Positions 35,215 to 47,503 of a stretch of DNA of 64,000 bases are shown here, piece after piece (the stretch's first letter is position 1; the number at the start of each line of letters is the position of its first letter). The DNA is from Przewalskia tangutica. Lineage: Eukaryota > Streptophyta > Magnoliopsida > Solanales > Solanaceae. Made by a program: the position numbers and the translations under genes. The stretch covers positions 28,451,711 through 28,515,710 of the forward strand of contig CM056720.1 in the NCBI GenBank assembly GCA_029844215.1, given 5' to 3'. The notes beneath the pieces were generated by a model. The model did no database searches. It worked only from the letters and a program-made list of their open reading frames with translations, and had not been told where the DNA came from.

Positions 35215-37090
35215 GTTATACCCGTATTTCCAGAGTATGTATGCGAGGACGCATATACAATTGTATAAGCCCTAATTAGGTTAAGAATGAAATTGTGAAC
35301 TTTCAACTAAAAGATTCCAACTCGAAGGAAATTTTACGCTTTTAATATTTTAACCGACACGGATTTTTCCGAGAGATGAAATATTTTGGACTAATGTGAG
35401 GCGATACGTGTCACCCTTAGTGGCATGGTTGGACGAAAATGTTGGGCTAGTGGACAAGTCAAATAGTCAAGTCTTGCAAGATATTTTCTTTGGGTTAGTG
35501 GAGTAGGTATGAGACGGTTTTGTGAGCCACGTGGACGGCCACATGGCTCATTGTTGTGGTGGACATATGTTCCAATGTCAGGTGGACATATGTCCCAATA
35601 TTGTGGGACACTTGGTGGAAGACTCCACTCACACAAGCTATCTAATCTACACCTCCACTTGCTTTAATCTTGACCATCAAGGTTCTATAAATACCCCTCT
35701 AGTGCAAGACTCTTCATCCACAAAACAATTTCCAAGTCTCCAAAAATCCTTCCTCTAGTAGAGTTCTCGTCCAAAACCCCTCCCCTTGTCTAGTTGTTTC
35801 ATCCAAACATCCCCTTTCCCCTTCCTTGTTGTTCTCGTCAAATAGCCCCCTTTGGTAGAAAAGTTGTCTTCTAGTATCATGTTACTATGCCAAAATACCT
35901 TAGCCTAAATCCCTTGTAATTTTCCTAAGTTACCTCTATACTAAAAGCCCTAAATACTACTATATATCCTTTAGTCACAAAACGAAACCCTAGGGAAATC
36001 TTCATAGTTGGTCAAGTATTAAGTAGGTTGTTTGGAAACTCCTAGGGTTTCTTGGAGCTATCGGAGCGCAGATTAGGAGCTAAACGTTGTTCAGATCGAC
36101 ATATAATCTTGGATAATTTTGGGCTTATCGAGGTAAATATCTTTATCCTTCTATCAGAATTGGAGATTACATGTTGTAGTAGTTCGTAATTAAGTATAAG
36201 ATATATGAAGGAGGGTAAAAGAAGAGAATTGAACTGCATTTACATAGATCAGATTTACACTAGACTTGTGTAGTTTGACGAGTAGGAAGTCCCAAATTTC
36301 CATAGAATGAGAACCTCTCGCTAGAATATTCTACTGAGTAGTCTAGACGTTGATAGGCGATTTGACTATTATAGGTTGATACTCAAGCGCGACATATTCG
36401 ACTTGGCAGGTGGATTTCGCCGAGGAGGTATGTGATTCTTCCTATCCTTTTGAGCATGATAATTTTGATATATATATAGTACGGTAGACGTACGTGTGTT
36501 AACTAAAACTGGTTTTACTCTGATGTCTTTTGACTTGAGTTTTAAACAATAATAATCCTGAAGTATTTCAAAAGAGTTATGAAACATTTTTGAAAGAAAA
36601 GTAATACTTGGTTTTAAAAGCTTAAAGAGTTATACTAGCTTTATGGGAAGTTAAGTCTAACGACTTAAGAAAGATAAAAGGAACGGTTTACTTATTTGTT
36701 TATGAAAGTCTTGTATTGATTTCTGAAAAGTGTAGTAAGATGGTTTGATAAGTAAACATGTTATGATGCTACGTGTGTTAGTGTCTTGTGATGTTTGTGT
36801 AAGGGGTTATTCTTGTGCTTACGTTGTTAAACGATAAGCCCGTTGTATCGCTATTAAATGACATACCGACTTGTTATGATGCCGAGACTTGCCACCCTCG
36901 ATGCGAGGAATACCTCACGCGGTCCAGGTGGCGCGAGCCGGGGAGTTCCAGATTGATCACTACGGGTGTGTTACGCCGACGCGGTCTATATGGCCTATGC
37001 GGTCCACGTGACTATGCGGACTTCGGGTCCAGAGGATGCCGGGTTAGCTACCCACGCGAGGAATACCTCATGCAGTCTGTGACCTATGCG
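35215..37090 (+). repeat. LTR K, plus orientation, 3'-truncated
   Basis: Starts TGTTATACCCGTATTTCC. It has a TATA box near 35684-35691 and a GC-rich repeat near 36890-37080 (ATGCGAGGAATACCTC), the plus-strand form of the block in A and C. It stops abruptly at about 37090, where minus-orientation LTR sequence begins. No primer-binding site or gag follows. Confidence 0.65.
35684..35691 (+). promoter_or_regulatory. TATA box, LTR K
   Basis: CTATAAATACCCCTC, a canonical plant TATA box about 470 bp into the LTR. Confidence 0.65.
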
Positions 37091-37464
37091 ACATAAGCCT
37101 CCGAGAAAACGAGCTTCCTAATACTGAATCGTGATCCCAAGAGTGAGGATCAACCGATATACTCTACCACGCATGAACGCAGCCTCAAGGAGGTCACAAC
37201 AGTACCAAGTATGTGAAATCAAAATATCAGAAATGAAATCATAGTAGTCTATATAAAACAGAGACATATATGATAACCAAACTACAATACATACATGTAA
37301 GCAAATACGCTAAGTCGTGACTCACGCCTCAAGGTCAACTCTCAATATAACTATGGTCTCATGCCTACAACATCAATCATGCCCGTGGAATACCTTCCTC
37401 ACCACGTGATTATGATAACAACACCAATGAGTACACATGAACACCGTGTCCCACTCGTCATAAA

Positions 37465-37805
37465 ACCGTGACGGCAAGTACGGGCTAACTACCGATACCA
37501 AAGCCGATCATCAATCGACCGGCAAGACGAAAGCCAACTACCGATACCAAAGTCGCATCAACAAAACTACATAACCATACCACGGCCGACCTGCAAGTAC
37601 GAAGCCAACTACGGATACTGCTCGCGCCACGTGGCCGGGGCAAGTACGAAGCTAACTACCGATACTGCCGTAATCACGAGACTTCACAAAACCGAACGGG
37701 CAAGTACGAAGACTAACTACCGATACTGCCGAATCACCACTTAGACGGCAAGTACGAGCCAACTACCGGATACCAAGCCGAATCAAGAAACCTCACGGAG
37801 AGCTA
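37465..37805. repeat. Minisatellite in LTR L, unit about 55 bp, 6 copies
   Basis: The word GGCAAGTACGAAGCCAACTA (with variants) recurs near 37472, 37520, 37589, 37638, 37697 and 37744, each followed by CCGATACC or CCGATACTG. It is unrelated in sequence to the D and E array. Confidence 0.85.
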
Positions 37806-38412
37806 GTCCATGGAATAATAATAATGGAAGCGCACTGCGGAATTCTCCACACCGCCGACGCCCAAGTAAGATCATAACAAATCAGCCGGCCCTCCATCGA
37901 GAGACGCGATGGTATAGAAATACAATACTAGCACGACAAGGCTATCACACGCAAACATAGGCAAGTTACACACAACTCAAGGTACTTTCATTTTATGCCA
38001 AAGTCCAGGTTTTAACCCCAAAGTACTACGTACGTTAAATTCTTTTTAGATGATCCATTTCTTTTACAAAGGTCACCCGATGCACGTATTATCAAAAATA
38101 GAGTGACTAATCATTTTAAGTAAACTAAAACAACTTCCATACTTTCCTTTTTAAACCAAATTAAGACAATACCATGCCTTCTTTTTAAACCAAGACACTT
38201 CTCCTTTTAAAGTCAAGTTACCATTTTAAAACCAATGATAAAACCATGTCTTTCTTTTAAACCAAAAACTCTTCAATTCCTCAAGTCTCTTTTCTTTTAG
38301 AAATCAAATTCCTTAATATTTCACATCAAGTCATTTATAAGTCAAGTCTCTTATCTTTTAAAAACCACAAACCATTTCTTTTACCTACATAAAGTTGTTG
38401 TAGCAAACTTCC

Positions 38413-38437
38413 CATAAAGCCGTTATAACACTTTATG
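38413..38437. promoter_or_regulatory. Conserved LTR hairpin, L copy
   Basis: CATAAAG and CTTTATG flank the loop CCGTTATAACA. The preceding ACTTCC is shared with other LTRs. Confidence 0.5.
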
Positions 38438-39372
38438 TTTTAAACCAACAAAATTCATTTAGCACGTGACGTCACCGCACTACATAGTTCACAACAATCA
38501 TGCTAGAAGAGATAGGAAGAGGTTCACATACCTCGCGACGGTTATCGACAATTAGCAAAATGCTCCAAGTACTATAACCTTGCTAGCCTTTTCCACCCTT
38601 CAAGTAGAATACGCTACTCGTAGTACTTCAACCTATAATGGCCACAAAACGTCTATCAACTTCTAGATCTCTTCGAATATTCCAAATACAAGATTCCTTA
38701 TTCTACGTAAAATTCGCAAAGACCTCCCCGCAACCTCATAAATCTCCTCATCTACTCAGCCCGCCACTGTGCCAACAACTCGAGGGATTACACGCCTAAC
38801 CGGACGTGTTCAATTCTACTCCACAATAATACTACAAGTCTAATGTAAATACAGTTCAATCCTTTTCAATATTCATTCTACATATAGTATACTTAACTAT
38901 ACATTACCACAACATGTAATATCCAATTACAATAGGGGGATAAAGATCATTACCTCGATAAGCCCAAAATTAACCAAGATTTAATGTCGATCCCGAGCAA
39001 CGTTTAGCTCCTACTCCGCGCTCAACCCGCCTCCAAGCAACCCTTATACGCTCCTAACCAACTCCTCTTAAGAACCAACCTAAACAAGTGAAGAACACTA
39101 AGGTTCTTGTCCTCACAACTCTCGGCCAAGGTGAGGCTTTAGGGCTAAGTGTGAAATCTTTTCTAACTTTTGGTTAATAATCTTCCTAATACACTAAGGA
39201 AGAACACTTAAGAGTATAGGAATTTTTTGACAAAGTTTGGTTAAGGGAGAGGGTGTTTTGGAAGGCTTTCAAGGAAGGGGTGCTTTGGATGAGAACAACT
39301 ACTAAGGGGGAAGGATTTTGAGACTTGGAAATTGTGTTTGTGGATGAAGAAGTCTTGCACAAGAGGGGGGGG

Positions 39373-39380
39373 TATTTATA
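39373..39380 (-). promoter_or_regulatory. TATA box, LTR L
   Basis: TATTTATA on plus, TATAAATA on minus, next to a G-run (C-run on minus). Confidence 0.6.
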
Positions 39381-39901
39381 GGACAATGAAAGGCCAAGAT
39401 TAAAGCAAGTGGAGGGTGTAGATTAGTTAGCTTGTGTGAGTGGAGTCTTCCACCAAGTGCCCACCACAATGTTGGGACATATGTCCACCACAACATTGGG
39501 ACATATGTCCACCACAACAATGAGCCATGTGGCCAATCCACTTGCTCAAGGAAACCGTCCAACTATGCCCTCCCACTTGACCCATAAAAACGCCCACCTA
39601 CTCCCACTAACTCAAAGAAAATATCTTCCAAGACTTGACTAATTGACTTGTCCACAAGCCCTCCATTTTCGTCCAACCCATGTCAACTAAGGGTGACACA
39701 TGTCACCCTCCTATTGGTCCAAAATATTTCGTCTCTCGGAAAAAATCCGTAATCGGTTAAAATATTAAAAACGTAGAATTTCCTTCACAAGGTTCGGAAT
39801 CTTTTCCGTTGAAAGTTCACAATTTCAATCTTAACCTAATTAGGGTTTGTACAAATGTATGTACGTCCTCACATACATACTCTGGAAATACGGGGTATAA
39901 C

Positions 39902-40175
39902 ATCAACAAGGGAGGGAGTATTATTTTTGTCTTGGAAAAACTCTAAGTGTTTGATGAAATTTTGCAAGCTTAAGGGGGGTATTTATAGGACAACCAAAGG
40001 CTAGGATGCAAGCAAGTGTGTGGTTTAGATTGGGGACATGTGTGTGTGGGCCCCACAAACCACATGTCCAACAAAATCATGAGACATGTGTCTTGCCACA
40101 TGTCTCTCCATTTCGGCCAACAAGCCACATGGCACACCAATTCGACCAACACGGGCTACTGGGGCGACATGTCTT
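39902..40175 (-). repeat. LTR fragment M, left piece
   Basis: U3-type sequence with a minus-strand TATA box at 39980-39987, cut on the left by L and on the right by C. The right flank of C (49923 onward) continues it: the pre-insertion text would read GACATGTCTCCCTCC, a word common to other LTRs here. Confidence 0.55.
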
Positions 40176-42610
40176 CGCCACGACTGCCCGGCCCGTGGAT
40201 CGTGCCTTACCGGGGCACCCAAGTAGTCATACATCAGAGTAACCAGCGGAATATAAAACAAGACAGGAAACAGTTTATAAAATAAGACACAGTTTATCTG
40301 AAGAAAAGCTTGCCTTTCGGCATAATATAAATAACTCAAGTTTTGCAGTTACATCCCAACTGTACAATAGTACTCTGCACTCTAAGGAAGTAAACAACTA
40401 TGGCGGGACAGGGCCCCGCCATACCCTGACTGTACAAAACTATCTACAATACAGGGAGATCATACCCAAAAGTAGAGCCTCCGGGAAGATGGAGCTCCTG
40501 ACACCAACGCAAAGATCCTAAGGATGTGGATCTAGCACCTGCTTGCCCTTACCTGCGGCATGAACGCAGCCCCCCGAAGGAGGTCAGTACAACAGGTACT
40601 AAGTATGCGAAACTGTAAAATACTTAAATGAAAACATATCATTTAAAAGCCAGTTTACAAATATGTGTGAAACAACCCGAAACCGCGTAGTGCCATCACA
40701 AACAAGAGCAACAATAGTAATCGTAATAGGTCTTGTCTAGGCGAATGATCGAAGCAGGGCCACTCGCCCCATCATCGATGCAGCCTAATCTGGACTCGAG
40801 TCCGCATAGGCCACTCACGTGGGCGCGTGAGGTATAACCCGCATCGGTAGCTACTCCTCGGCATCGTCCCGGACTCATTGTCGCGTAGCCACAGACCGCG
40901 TGAGGCATAACCCGCATACTAACACGGAACTCCGTAGCTCGCATAGGCCCCTGGACCCGCATGAGGTATTCTCGAATCATGGTCCCGCATCACCGAGTCT
41001 ACCCGCATCGGAGGGCAGCTTAACCCCCGGTATCATCTCAAGAGGTGAGTGATAGTATACTAACATAACAACTTATCTTTAAACAACATAAGCACAACAA
41101 AGATACTCACCTATACAAACGTTACAAGATACTAACACACATAGCATCATATCATGTCTATTTATCAAACCATCTTTATTATTCTTTTCACAATACAAGT
41201 CTGTTATAAACACATAGGCAAACTTGTCTCTTTTATAAATCTTAAGTGGTTATACTTACTTCCCATAAAGCTAGTATAACTCTTAAGCTTCTGTTTTAAA
41301 AACCAATTAGTTCTCTTCTGATAATATGATTCAGTAGTCTTTTGAAACGTTTTGATTCTTTATTATTCGTGCTTAAGCGTGAGGCATTGCGTAAGTATTA
41401 TTCGGGCTTAAGTCAAAGACATTGCGTAGTTATTATTCGCTTAACACGTATGCGTCTCCGTACTATATATATATTGTAAAATATCATGCTTTAGGAAGAA
41501 TCACATACCTTCTCGTGAAAACCACCTTAAGTTGAATATGTCGCGCAGAGAGTCGACCTATAATAGTCACGGATATCTATCAAAGACTACTCTGAAGGTC
41601 ATTCTAAACAGGGGGTTCATAATTCTACGGTAAGTCGGGCAGCACTTCCCTACCCGGTGAGCTATATAAGTCTACTGTGAAAACAGTCCTATGTAAGTCT
41701 GATTTGATTATTCTTCTTTAAACCCTTCTAAGTGATTAATACTTCAATTCTATTACGTGATATACTTCTAAGTATTTATACTTATTCTTATACTACAACA
41801 AGATATATATTCTAATTCAAAGAGGGTTAGGATTAGTTACCTCGGTAAGCCCAATAATATCCTAGAAAAGTCGCGCTGAGCAAGGTTTTGCTCTAAGTTG
41901 TATGCTCAGAACCTAGAAGTTCTTCACAACTTCTACTAAGTACTAAGGTATTTGGGCTAGGTATTTTGGGCATTATAACGATACAAGAAGGTAACTTTTC
42001 TACCAAGGGAGGGGTAGATTTCGGCTAGGCTGGGGTAGGCTCTCGCCATACAACACAAGGGGAGGAAGAGGTGTTTGGACGAAAAGCTTAAGGAGAGGAG
42101 AGGATTTTTAGACTTGGAAGATAACTTTGTGGATGAATAACTCTTCATCTCTGAGGGTATTTATAGCTCAAGCCTTGGCCAACCAATGGCCAAGATGAAG
42201 ACAAGTGCAAGGCAAGTGTAAGGCCAAGATCAGGCCAAGGGCACCCTAACTCCTACTCCCCAAAACACTCCACAAAACACTCCAAAACACTCCACAAAAC
42301 AAGGCCTAAACAAGGACCCAATCGGCAAGGCCAACACCCTCTTTGGGCCCAATCGCCCAAAGCCACCCACTTGCTTCCAATGTGAGGTGACACATGTCAC
42401 CCTCCGTTGGTCCAAAATGTTTCGCCTCTCGGAAAAATCCGCAAAAATAAGAAATGGCATAGCGGAATTTACTCTGAAAGTGGAAGCGTTTACGTCGGAA
42501 AGCGATTCTTTTAGTGAGTTGTGTACAAAATAAAACGTCAAGGCTTATCTTTAAGGCAAGACTTTCATACGTATTCCCTCACGCACATACTGCGGAAATA
42601 CGGTATAACA
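40176..42610 (-). repeat. 3' LTR of element C
   Basis: Matches 47504-49922 closely. A minus-strand TATA box lies at 42158-42165. The end CGGTATAACA is followed by TTCTCCCTCCTTAG, the polypurine tract on the element strand. Confidence 0.85.
42158..42165 (-). promoter_or_regulatory. TATA box, C 3' LTR
   Basis: TATTTATA on plus, TATAAATA on minus, at the same LTR position as in A and B. Confidence 0.65.
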
Positions 42611-42731
42611 TTCTCCCTCCTTAGAAACATTCGTCGAATGTTCCTTCCCACAGTTAGCGAAGAAGCTTAAGCGGTTGTAAATGCCACACACGGCCACAGA
42701 GCAACACATAGGCAGAAACGATAACGAAAAT

Positions 42732-43049
42732 TTACAAGTAGGAAAGTGAATTACCTGGAGGTGTGGGGAATAGGTGAGGATACTTCCGCCTCATGTCCTC
42801 CTCGGCTTCCCATGTCATCTCCTCCCTGAGCTCGTTCCGCCACAAGACTTTGACGGAAGCCACGTCCTTCGTCCGCAGACGCCTAACCTGACGATCGACT
42901 ACCGCTATGGGAATCTCCTCATACGATAACCCCTCGGTTACCTGGACATCGTCAATCGGGTGTACCCTAGATGGATCCCCGATACATCTCCTCAGCATAG
43001 ATACGTGAAAAACCGGATGCACTGCCTCCGGATCGGACGGCAGATTCAA
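42732..43049 (-). pseudogene. C-terminal integrase tail with chromodomain-like segment, element C
   Basis: One open frame of 105 residues. It contains VFHVSMLRRCIGDPS, then LSYEEIPIAVVDRQVRRLR, then VASVKVLWRN and MTWEAEEDMRRKYPHLF. The last two words (VKVLW, then E-MTWE-E) are the pattern of the chromodomain-like module at the end of plant chromovirus integrases, thought to steer insertion to particular chromatin. The frame is intact to its stop, so this module is undamaged. Confidence 0.8.
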
Positions 43050-43288
43050 CTCATGCGCAACCTTGCCTACCTGCGGACAATGCTGAAGCGGCCCGATGTA
43101 CTGATTTGAGCTTCCTTCTTCCCGAATCTCATCACACCGCCGTGGGTGGACACGCTAGGAAAACCCAATCATGAACCTCGAACTCAAGATGCCGACGGCG
43201 ATGATCTGCGTCGACTTACCGACTACGAGTGTCGATAGCGCCTCGGATAAGCTTCACCTTATCCACTCTTGTACCAAATCTGGTCCCA

Positions 43289-43825
43289 CTAGCGCCCGCC
43301 CACATCGAACCAACCTATAGGCGATCTGCACTTCCTCCCATACAAGGCCTCATAAGGCGCCATCTGAATACTGGAGTGGTAGCTATTATTATACGCGAAC
43401 TCAACTAGAGGCAAATGATCCTCCCAACTACCACTGAAGTCAATAACATAGGCTCGCAGCATATCCTCAAGAGTCTGGATAGTGCGCTCTGCCTGTCCGT
43501 CTGTCTGTGGATGAAATGCAGTACTCAGGCTCACCTGCGTCCCTAAACCCCTCTGGAAGGACCTCCAGAAGTTAGCCGTAAGCGGGCTCCTGCATGCGAT
43601 ATGATCGAAGTAGGGACTCCATGCGATCGGCGATCTCTCGGATGTAAAGTCCGCATAATCCTCGGTAGAAAAAGTCGCCCCGACGGGAAGAAAGTGGGCT
43701 GATTTCACGACTGTCGGCGATAACCCATATAGAATCATGTCTCCTCGAGTGCGAGGTAATCCTGTGATGAAGTCCATGTTGATTACCTCCACTTCCGGTC
43801 GGGATCTCAATGCGCAACAAACCAC
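43289..43825 (-). pseudogene. Integrase core of element C
   Basis: An open frame of 178 residues. It contains MDFITGLPRTRGD (the D of DFITGLP is the first catalytic acid), VKSAHFLPV, TANFWRSFQ, FHPQTDGQAERTIQTLEDML (with the catalytic E) and WEDHLPLVEFAYNNSYHSS. The stretch before TANFW, where the second catalytic D is expected (SDRGxQF), reads CRSPL and is disturbed by local indels. This joins element DNA to the host chromosome in family members. The same core is recognisable in A and B. Confidence 0.85.
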
Positions 43826-44048
43826 CGGGCCTCCGGTGCTCTACCTTTACTGCGACAACACGGGCGAGCTACGAACTGCAACGTCCTCTTCAAGCCATCC
43901 CACCAATACAGATCTAAGGTCATGGTACATCTTGGTGACCGGATGGATAGAGTAACGCTATTGTGTGCTTCCCCAAGAACCTGCTGCCGAAGTCCTGAAA
44001 CATCTGGAACACACAGTCTGCCCTCAAACCTTAGAACCCCATCAGGTG

Positions 44049-44624
44049 CTACCTCAAGGACCGCTTGCCCTCACGAAGAGTCAGATCACGATATCGAATC
44101 AAAGCCGGATCCTCGAGCTGTTGCCTCTTCACCTCGCCGGCGATGGAAGACTCGGCAACCTCACGAACTCTAACCCCACTGCTATCAGAATCAATCAAAC
44201 GGACACCAAGGCTCGCTAACTGATGCAAATCACGAACCATGTCCCTCCTCTCTAGCTGCACATCTGATAGGCTCCCCATCGACCTACGACTAAGAGCATC
44301 TGCCACAACATTGGCCTTCCCCGGGTGGTATAGGATATCAACATCGTAATCCTTAAGCAACTCTAACCACCGTCTCTGTCGTAAGTTCAGCTCCCTCTGG
44401 CTGAAGATATACTGGAGGCTCTTGTGGTCTGTATAAATATCCACGTGAACCCCATACAAATAGTGCCTCCAGATCTTCAAAGCGTGAATCACGGCTGCCA
44501 ACTCCAAATCATGGGTGGGGTAGTTCCTCTCGTGTTTCTTCAGCTGTCGGGATGCATATGCTATAACCCTGCCATGCTGCATCAATACACATCCCAACCC
44601 GATGCCTGACGCATCACAATACAC
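44049..44624 (-). pseudogene. RNase H domain of element C
   Basis: A clean frame of 191 residues, the best protein in the window. It begins at YCDAS (first catalytic D), continues GLGCVLMQHG, YASRQLKKHE, then THDLELAAVIHALK (catalytic E), YTDHKSLQYIF (catalytic D), RQRRWLELLKDYD and ILYHPGKANVVADALSRR. These are the hallmarks of gypsy reverse-transcriptase-linked RNase H, which removes RNA from the RNA-DNA hybrid. The linker MGSLSDVQLERRDMVRDLHQ leads toward integrase. A's frame at 12619-12930 carries the end of the same domain and the same linker. Confidence 0.92.
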
Positions 44625-44749
44625 GACATAACCATCTGGACCCTCTGGAAGAGTAAGAACGGGGGCGGTCGTCAGTCTCTCTTCAAAGAATCGAAACCAC
44701 GCTCACAAGCATCGATCCATCAAACTTGGCCGCCTTACGAGTCACCTAG

Positions 44750-45530
44750 TCAATGGTGCGAGATAAAGCAAACTTCTCCACGAACCGCCGATAATAACTC
44801 GCAAGGCCCGAGCTGCGAACCTCTGCCGGAGTAGGTCTCGGCCAAGTCATGCCTCGATCTTGGCGTATCAACTCGAATGCCATCACCCGACAATATGCCC
44901 AAGAAACGCCACAAGTCAACCAAAACTCGCATTTGGAAAACTTGGCGTACAATCTGGAGTCTGGAGAATCGGCCACGATCCAAATGCTCGCATGCTCGCT
45001 TCTGGCGAGAATAAACCAAGATATCATCAATGAACATTATCACAAAGCGTGTCCAAAAATGGTTTGAACACTCGGTTCATCAAATCCATGAATACTGGCG
45101 AGCATTGGTCAACCCAAAGACATGACCACGAACTCATAATGCGTCGCATCGTCCGAATGCGATCTGGGACATCCACCTCTCGACTCGCACTTGATGATAG
45201 CCGATCGCGGATCAATCTTGGAGAAACATCTCGCACTCTGCAATCGGGTCGAACAAATCATCAATCACGGGAGGGTATACATTCTTAATGGTCACCTTGT
45301 TCACCGTCAGAATCAACACACATGCGCGGCGTCGTCTTCTTCTTCACGAACAATACGGCGCCCCGTGGAGAAACAGGGCCTAATGAAACCGCTTCTCTAG
45401 CAAATCCTAAGTGATCCTTCACTCTCAACTCGGCAGTGCCGTTACGTATGGCGGAATGGAAATAGGCGAGTATCCGCAATATGTCAATACAAAACTCAAT
45501 CTCCTCTCGGGAGGATGCGGAGGTCATCTC
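44750..45530 (-). pseudogene. Reverse transcriptase of element C, frameshifted
   Basis: Pieces in different frames: GAVLFVKKK near 45340-45380, the primer-grip-side word VFMDLMNRVFKPFLDT near 45040-45090, the catalytic FIDDILVYSR near 45003-45035 (two adjacent D residues present), and LYAKFSKCEFWL near 44925-44965. The catalytic box is intact; the frame is broken at several sites between these words. Confidence 0.85.
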
Positions 45531-45924
45531 GGGAACACGTGCGGGAACTCACGACTACGGAGGCCCGGTGAAAATCTGGTACCGCAGCCTCAGTGTCAAA
45601 CACCCGAACTAGATGGTAGATATACCCCTTCTGCACTATCTTCCTAGCCTTGAGGTAGGAAATAAACCTACCCCTCGGCGTCCGTGCTCCTCCCACTCAA
45701 CAACCGGCTCTCAGAAACTGGAACCGTACTACTCTCTCTGCGGTCTACATTGGCATAGCAAGAAGCTAGCCAATCCATCCCATAATCACGTCGAAGTCAA
45801 TCATCTCCAACTCTATCAAGTCGGCCAGTGGTCCGACGCGTAAATGGTCACGGGACAAGCTCTATACCCGCCGAGCTACCACCGAATCACCCACTTGGCG
45901 TAGCTACCTCGAAAGGGTCTATGG

Positions 45925-46090
45925 ACTCGGGCTCTATCCTATCCTACTAGCAACAAGGGGAGATATATAGGGCAGTAGAACCGGATCTATCAAAGCATAC
46001 ACATCAAACCCGAACCGATAAGGTACATGGCGACATCGGTGAGGCCTCACGATCGTCGGTGGACAAAGCATATATGCGGTTACGAGGACC
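45925..46090 (-). pseudogene. Protease segment of element C
   Basis: The frame reads FDVYALID then PVLLPYISPLVAS. Gypsy proteases have ALIDPGST at this spot; one missing base in a CCGGG run has shifted the frame just after the catalytic D. Confidence 0.65.
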
Positions 46091-47484
46091 GCTAGAATCG
46101 GGACGAGCCACGACCTCTGCCGCGACCTGCCACCCGCGAGCACCACGCCTCGGGGCGAGTAATCGTAGGAGATGATGGCGGCCACGAGAACTCGGGTGGG
46201 CCTACCACCAGCGCCCCGGTCGGACGATCCGCGCAGTGACCTGGCCTGGCCAATCGTAACAAGATCCATAAGTAGTACCACACTTCCGTAATGGGATCTA
46301 CCGTCGGCCATGGCTGGGGTGGTCCGATCGGCGATACCTCTGCTACTCGGGCGTCACGAAGCCACAGGGCCTGGTACGCCTCGAAAACTCGGTGTCGCGA
46401 GGGCGGTGCGAGGAGTGCTCTCGAGCTGGCGTGGTGCGAATCTAGGCTGCTCGAGGCCGCCCACCACGATAACCACGTAAAACCCTCCGTCTGGCCTTCC
46501 TGGCGATGTCGTCCACTGCCGACCTGCGCTCGCCGCATCCAGCGTGAGCTGCATGCGGGTAATGTCCATACGGTGGAGAAACCCCGCCAAGACTTCGGCC
46601 ATATAGTCGTCTGGCCGGTGACATAGCGGTGCACCTATCCTCCATATCTGCTACCAATCTTTGGGACATATCGAGCCAAAGAATCAAACTCGACATTGTA
46701 CTCACGGCGGTCGTCCTCTCTGCCTCGGCGGTAAAAATCTATCGGCCCGCGCCCTCGCCATCTGTGGAGGCAAGAAGTGAGTGAGGAAAGCCTCGAGAAC
46801 TCGTCCCACGGCTGGGACGCGTGCTCTCCCGGATAACTCCGTGAATCAAACCAATCGATCGCGGTATCACGCGGCCTATGTGAACCAAAGATCACGGACT
46901 CGGTCTCGGCCCGATCACTCTCAAAATCCTCTGAAGGTGACGGATGAACTCCTGCGGATCATCCTCGGCCTCGACCCATAAAACTCCGTGGGCTACAACT
47001 CAAGAAATCTCGTAGCCTCAAACTATACGCCTCGGGTGTACCACGGAGTGCGGCGAGCTGGAGAGCCGAATCGCGTCAATCTCTCTCGTGTCGGGCCTGA
47101 CTTTAGCCAAAAGGTGCCGTCTCCTTGTACCCTAACTCCTCCGCCCGGTGTGGGGCGGAGGTGTGGGTACTGTGGTCTCTTTGGTTTGGCGGCGTCATAG
47201 AACTTCGCCGTCTCGTATAGGACAGGCACGAGCCCTCGTGACTCTGGGTGTCTGCTAGCGACTCCGCCTGCCTTGCCACGGGCGGGTTGCCTTACGTGGA
47301 GGCATAATCATTAGAAAGGAATACGTTAGAGGTCAACCTATAACACGGCTCTAAAGCACGATCTCGGAATGAGAAGAATGGAAACCAATCCTAAATATCC
47401 TATAGCCTCACGATTATTGGTGTGGTGCACAACACACCGATAATCGAACTACTAGATACGATGCATAGACACTTTCCGAGGATT

Positions 47485-47500
47485 AATCGCTCGATACCAC
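47485..47500 (-). other. Primer-binding site of element C
   Basis: TGGTATCGAGC on the element strand, followed by the shared leader (GATTAATCGCTCGATACCAC on plus). Same one-base deficit in CAG as A and B. Confidence 0.75.
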
Positions 47501-47503
47501 TTT

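Larger units (their letters stand above)
37091..39901 (-). repeat. LTR L, minus orientation, left-truncated
   Basis: The left part matches F (32320-32703). It then has a minisatellite at 37470-37800, a hairpin at 38413-38437 and a minus-strand TATA box at 39373-39380, and ends GGGGTATAACA at 39901. About 300 bp of the primer-site side is missing at the junction with K. No interior follows, so it is a partial solo-like LTR. Confidence 0.65.
42732..47305 (-). pseudogene. gag-pol: gag-pol polyprotein of element C, partly frameshifted
   Basis: Encodes the structural and replication proteins of a gypsy element. The start ATG is at 47303-47305 and the stop at 42732-42734. Order on the minus strand: gag (about 46090-47305, with EYNVEFDSLARY at residues typical of the gag core), protease (about 45930-46090), reverse transcriptase (44750-45530), RNase H (44049-44624), integrase (43289-44040) and chromodomain-like tail (42732-43049). 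Three domains keep frames of 105-191 residues; gag, protease and reverse transcriptase are split by single-base or short losses, again mostly in CTG, CCG or GG runs. If these are consensus errors the true element could be far more intact. Confidence 0.85.

Noticed and set aside
37465..37805. Possible CRISPR-like array
   Set aside because: Units of about 55 bp are contiguous and vary throughout, with no constant repeat separated by unique spacers, and the context is plant LTR.
46291..46626. A 111-residue plus-strand frame
   Set aside because: Antisense to C's gag, which shows the retrotransposon words on the minus strand.
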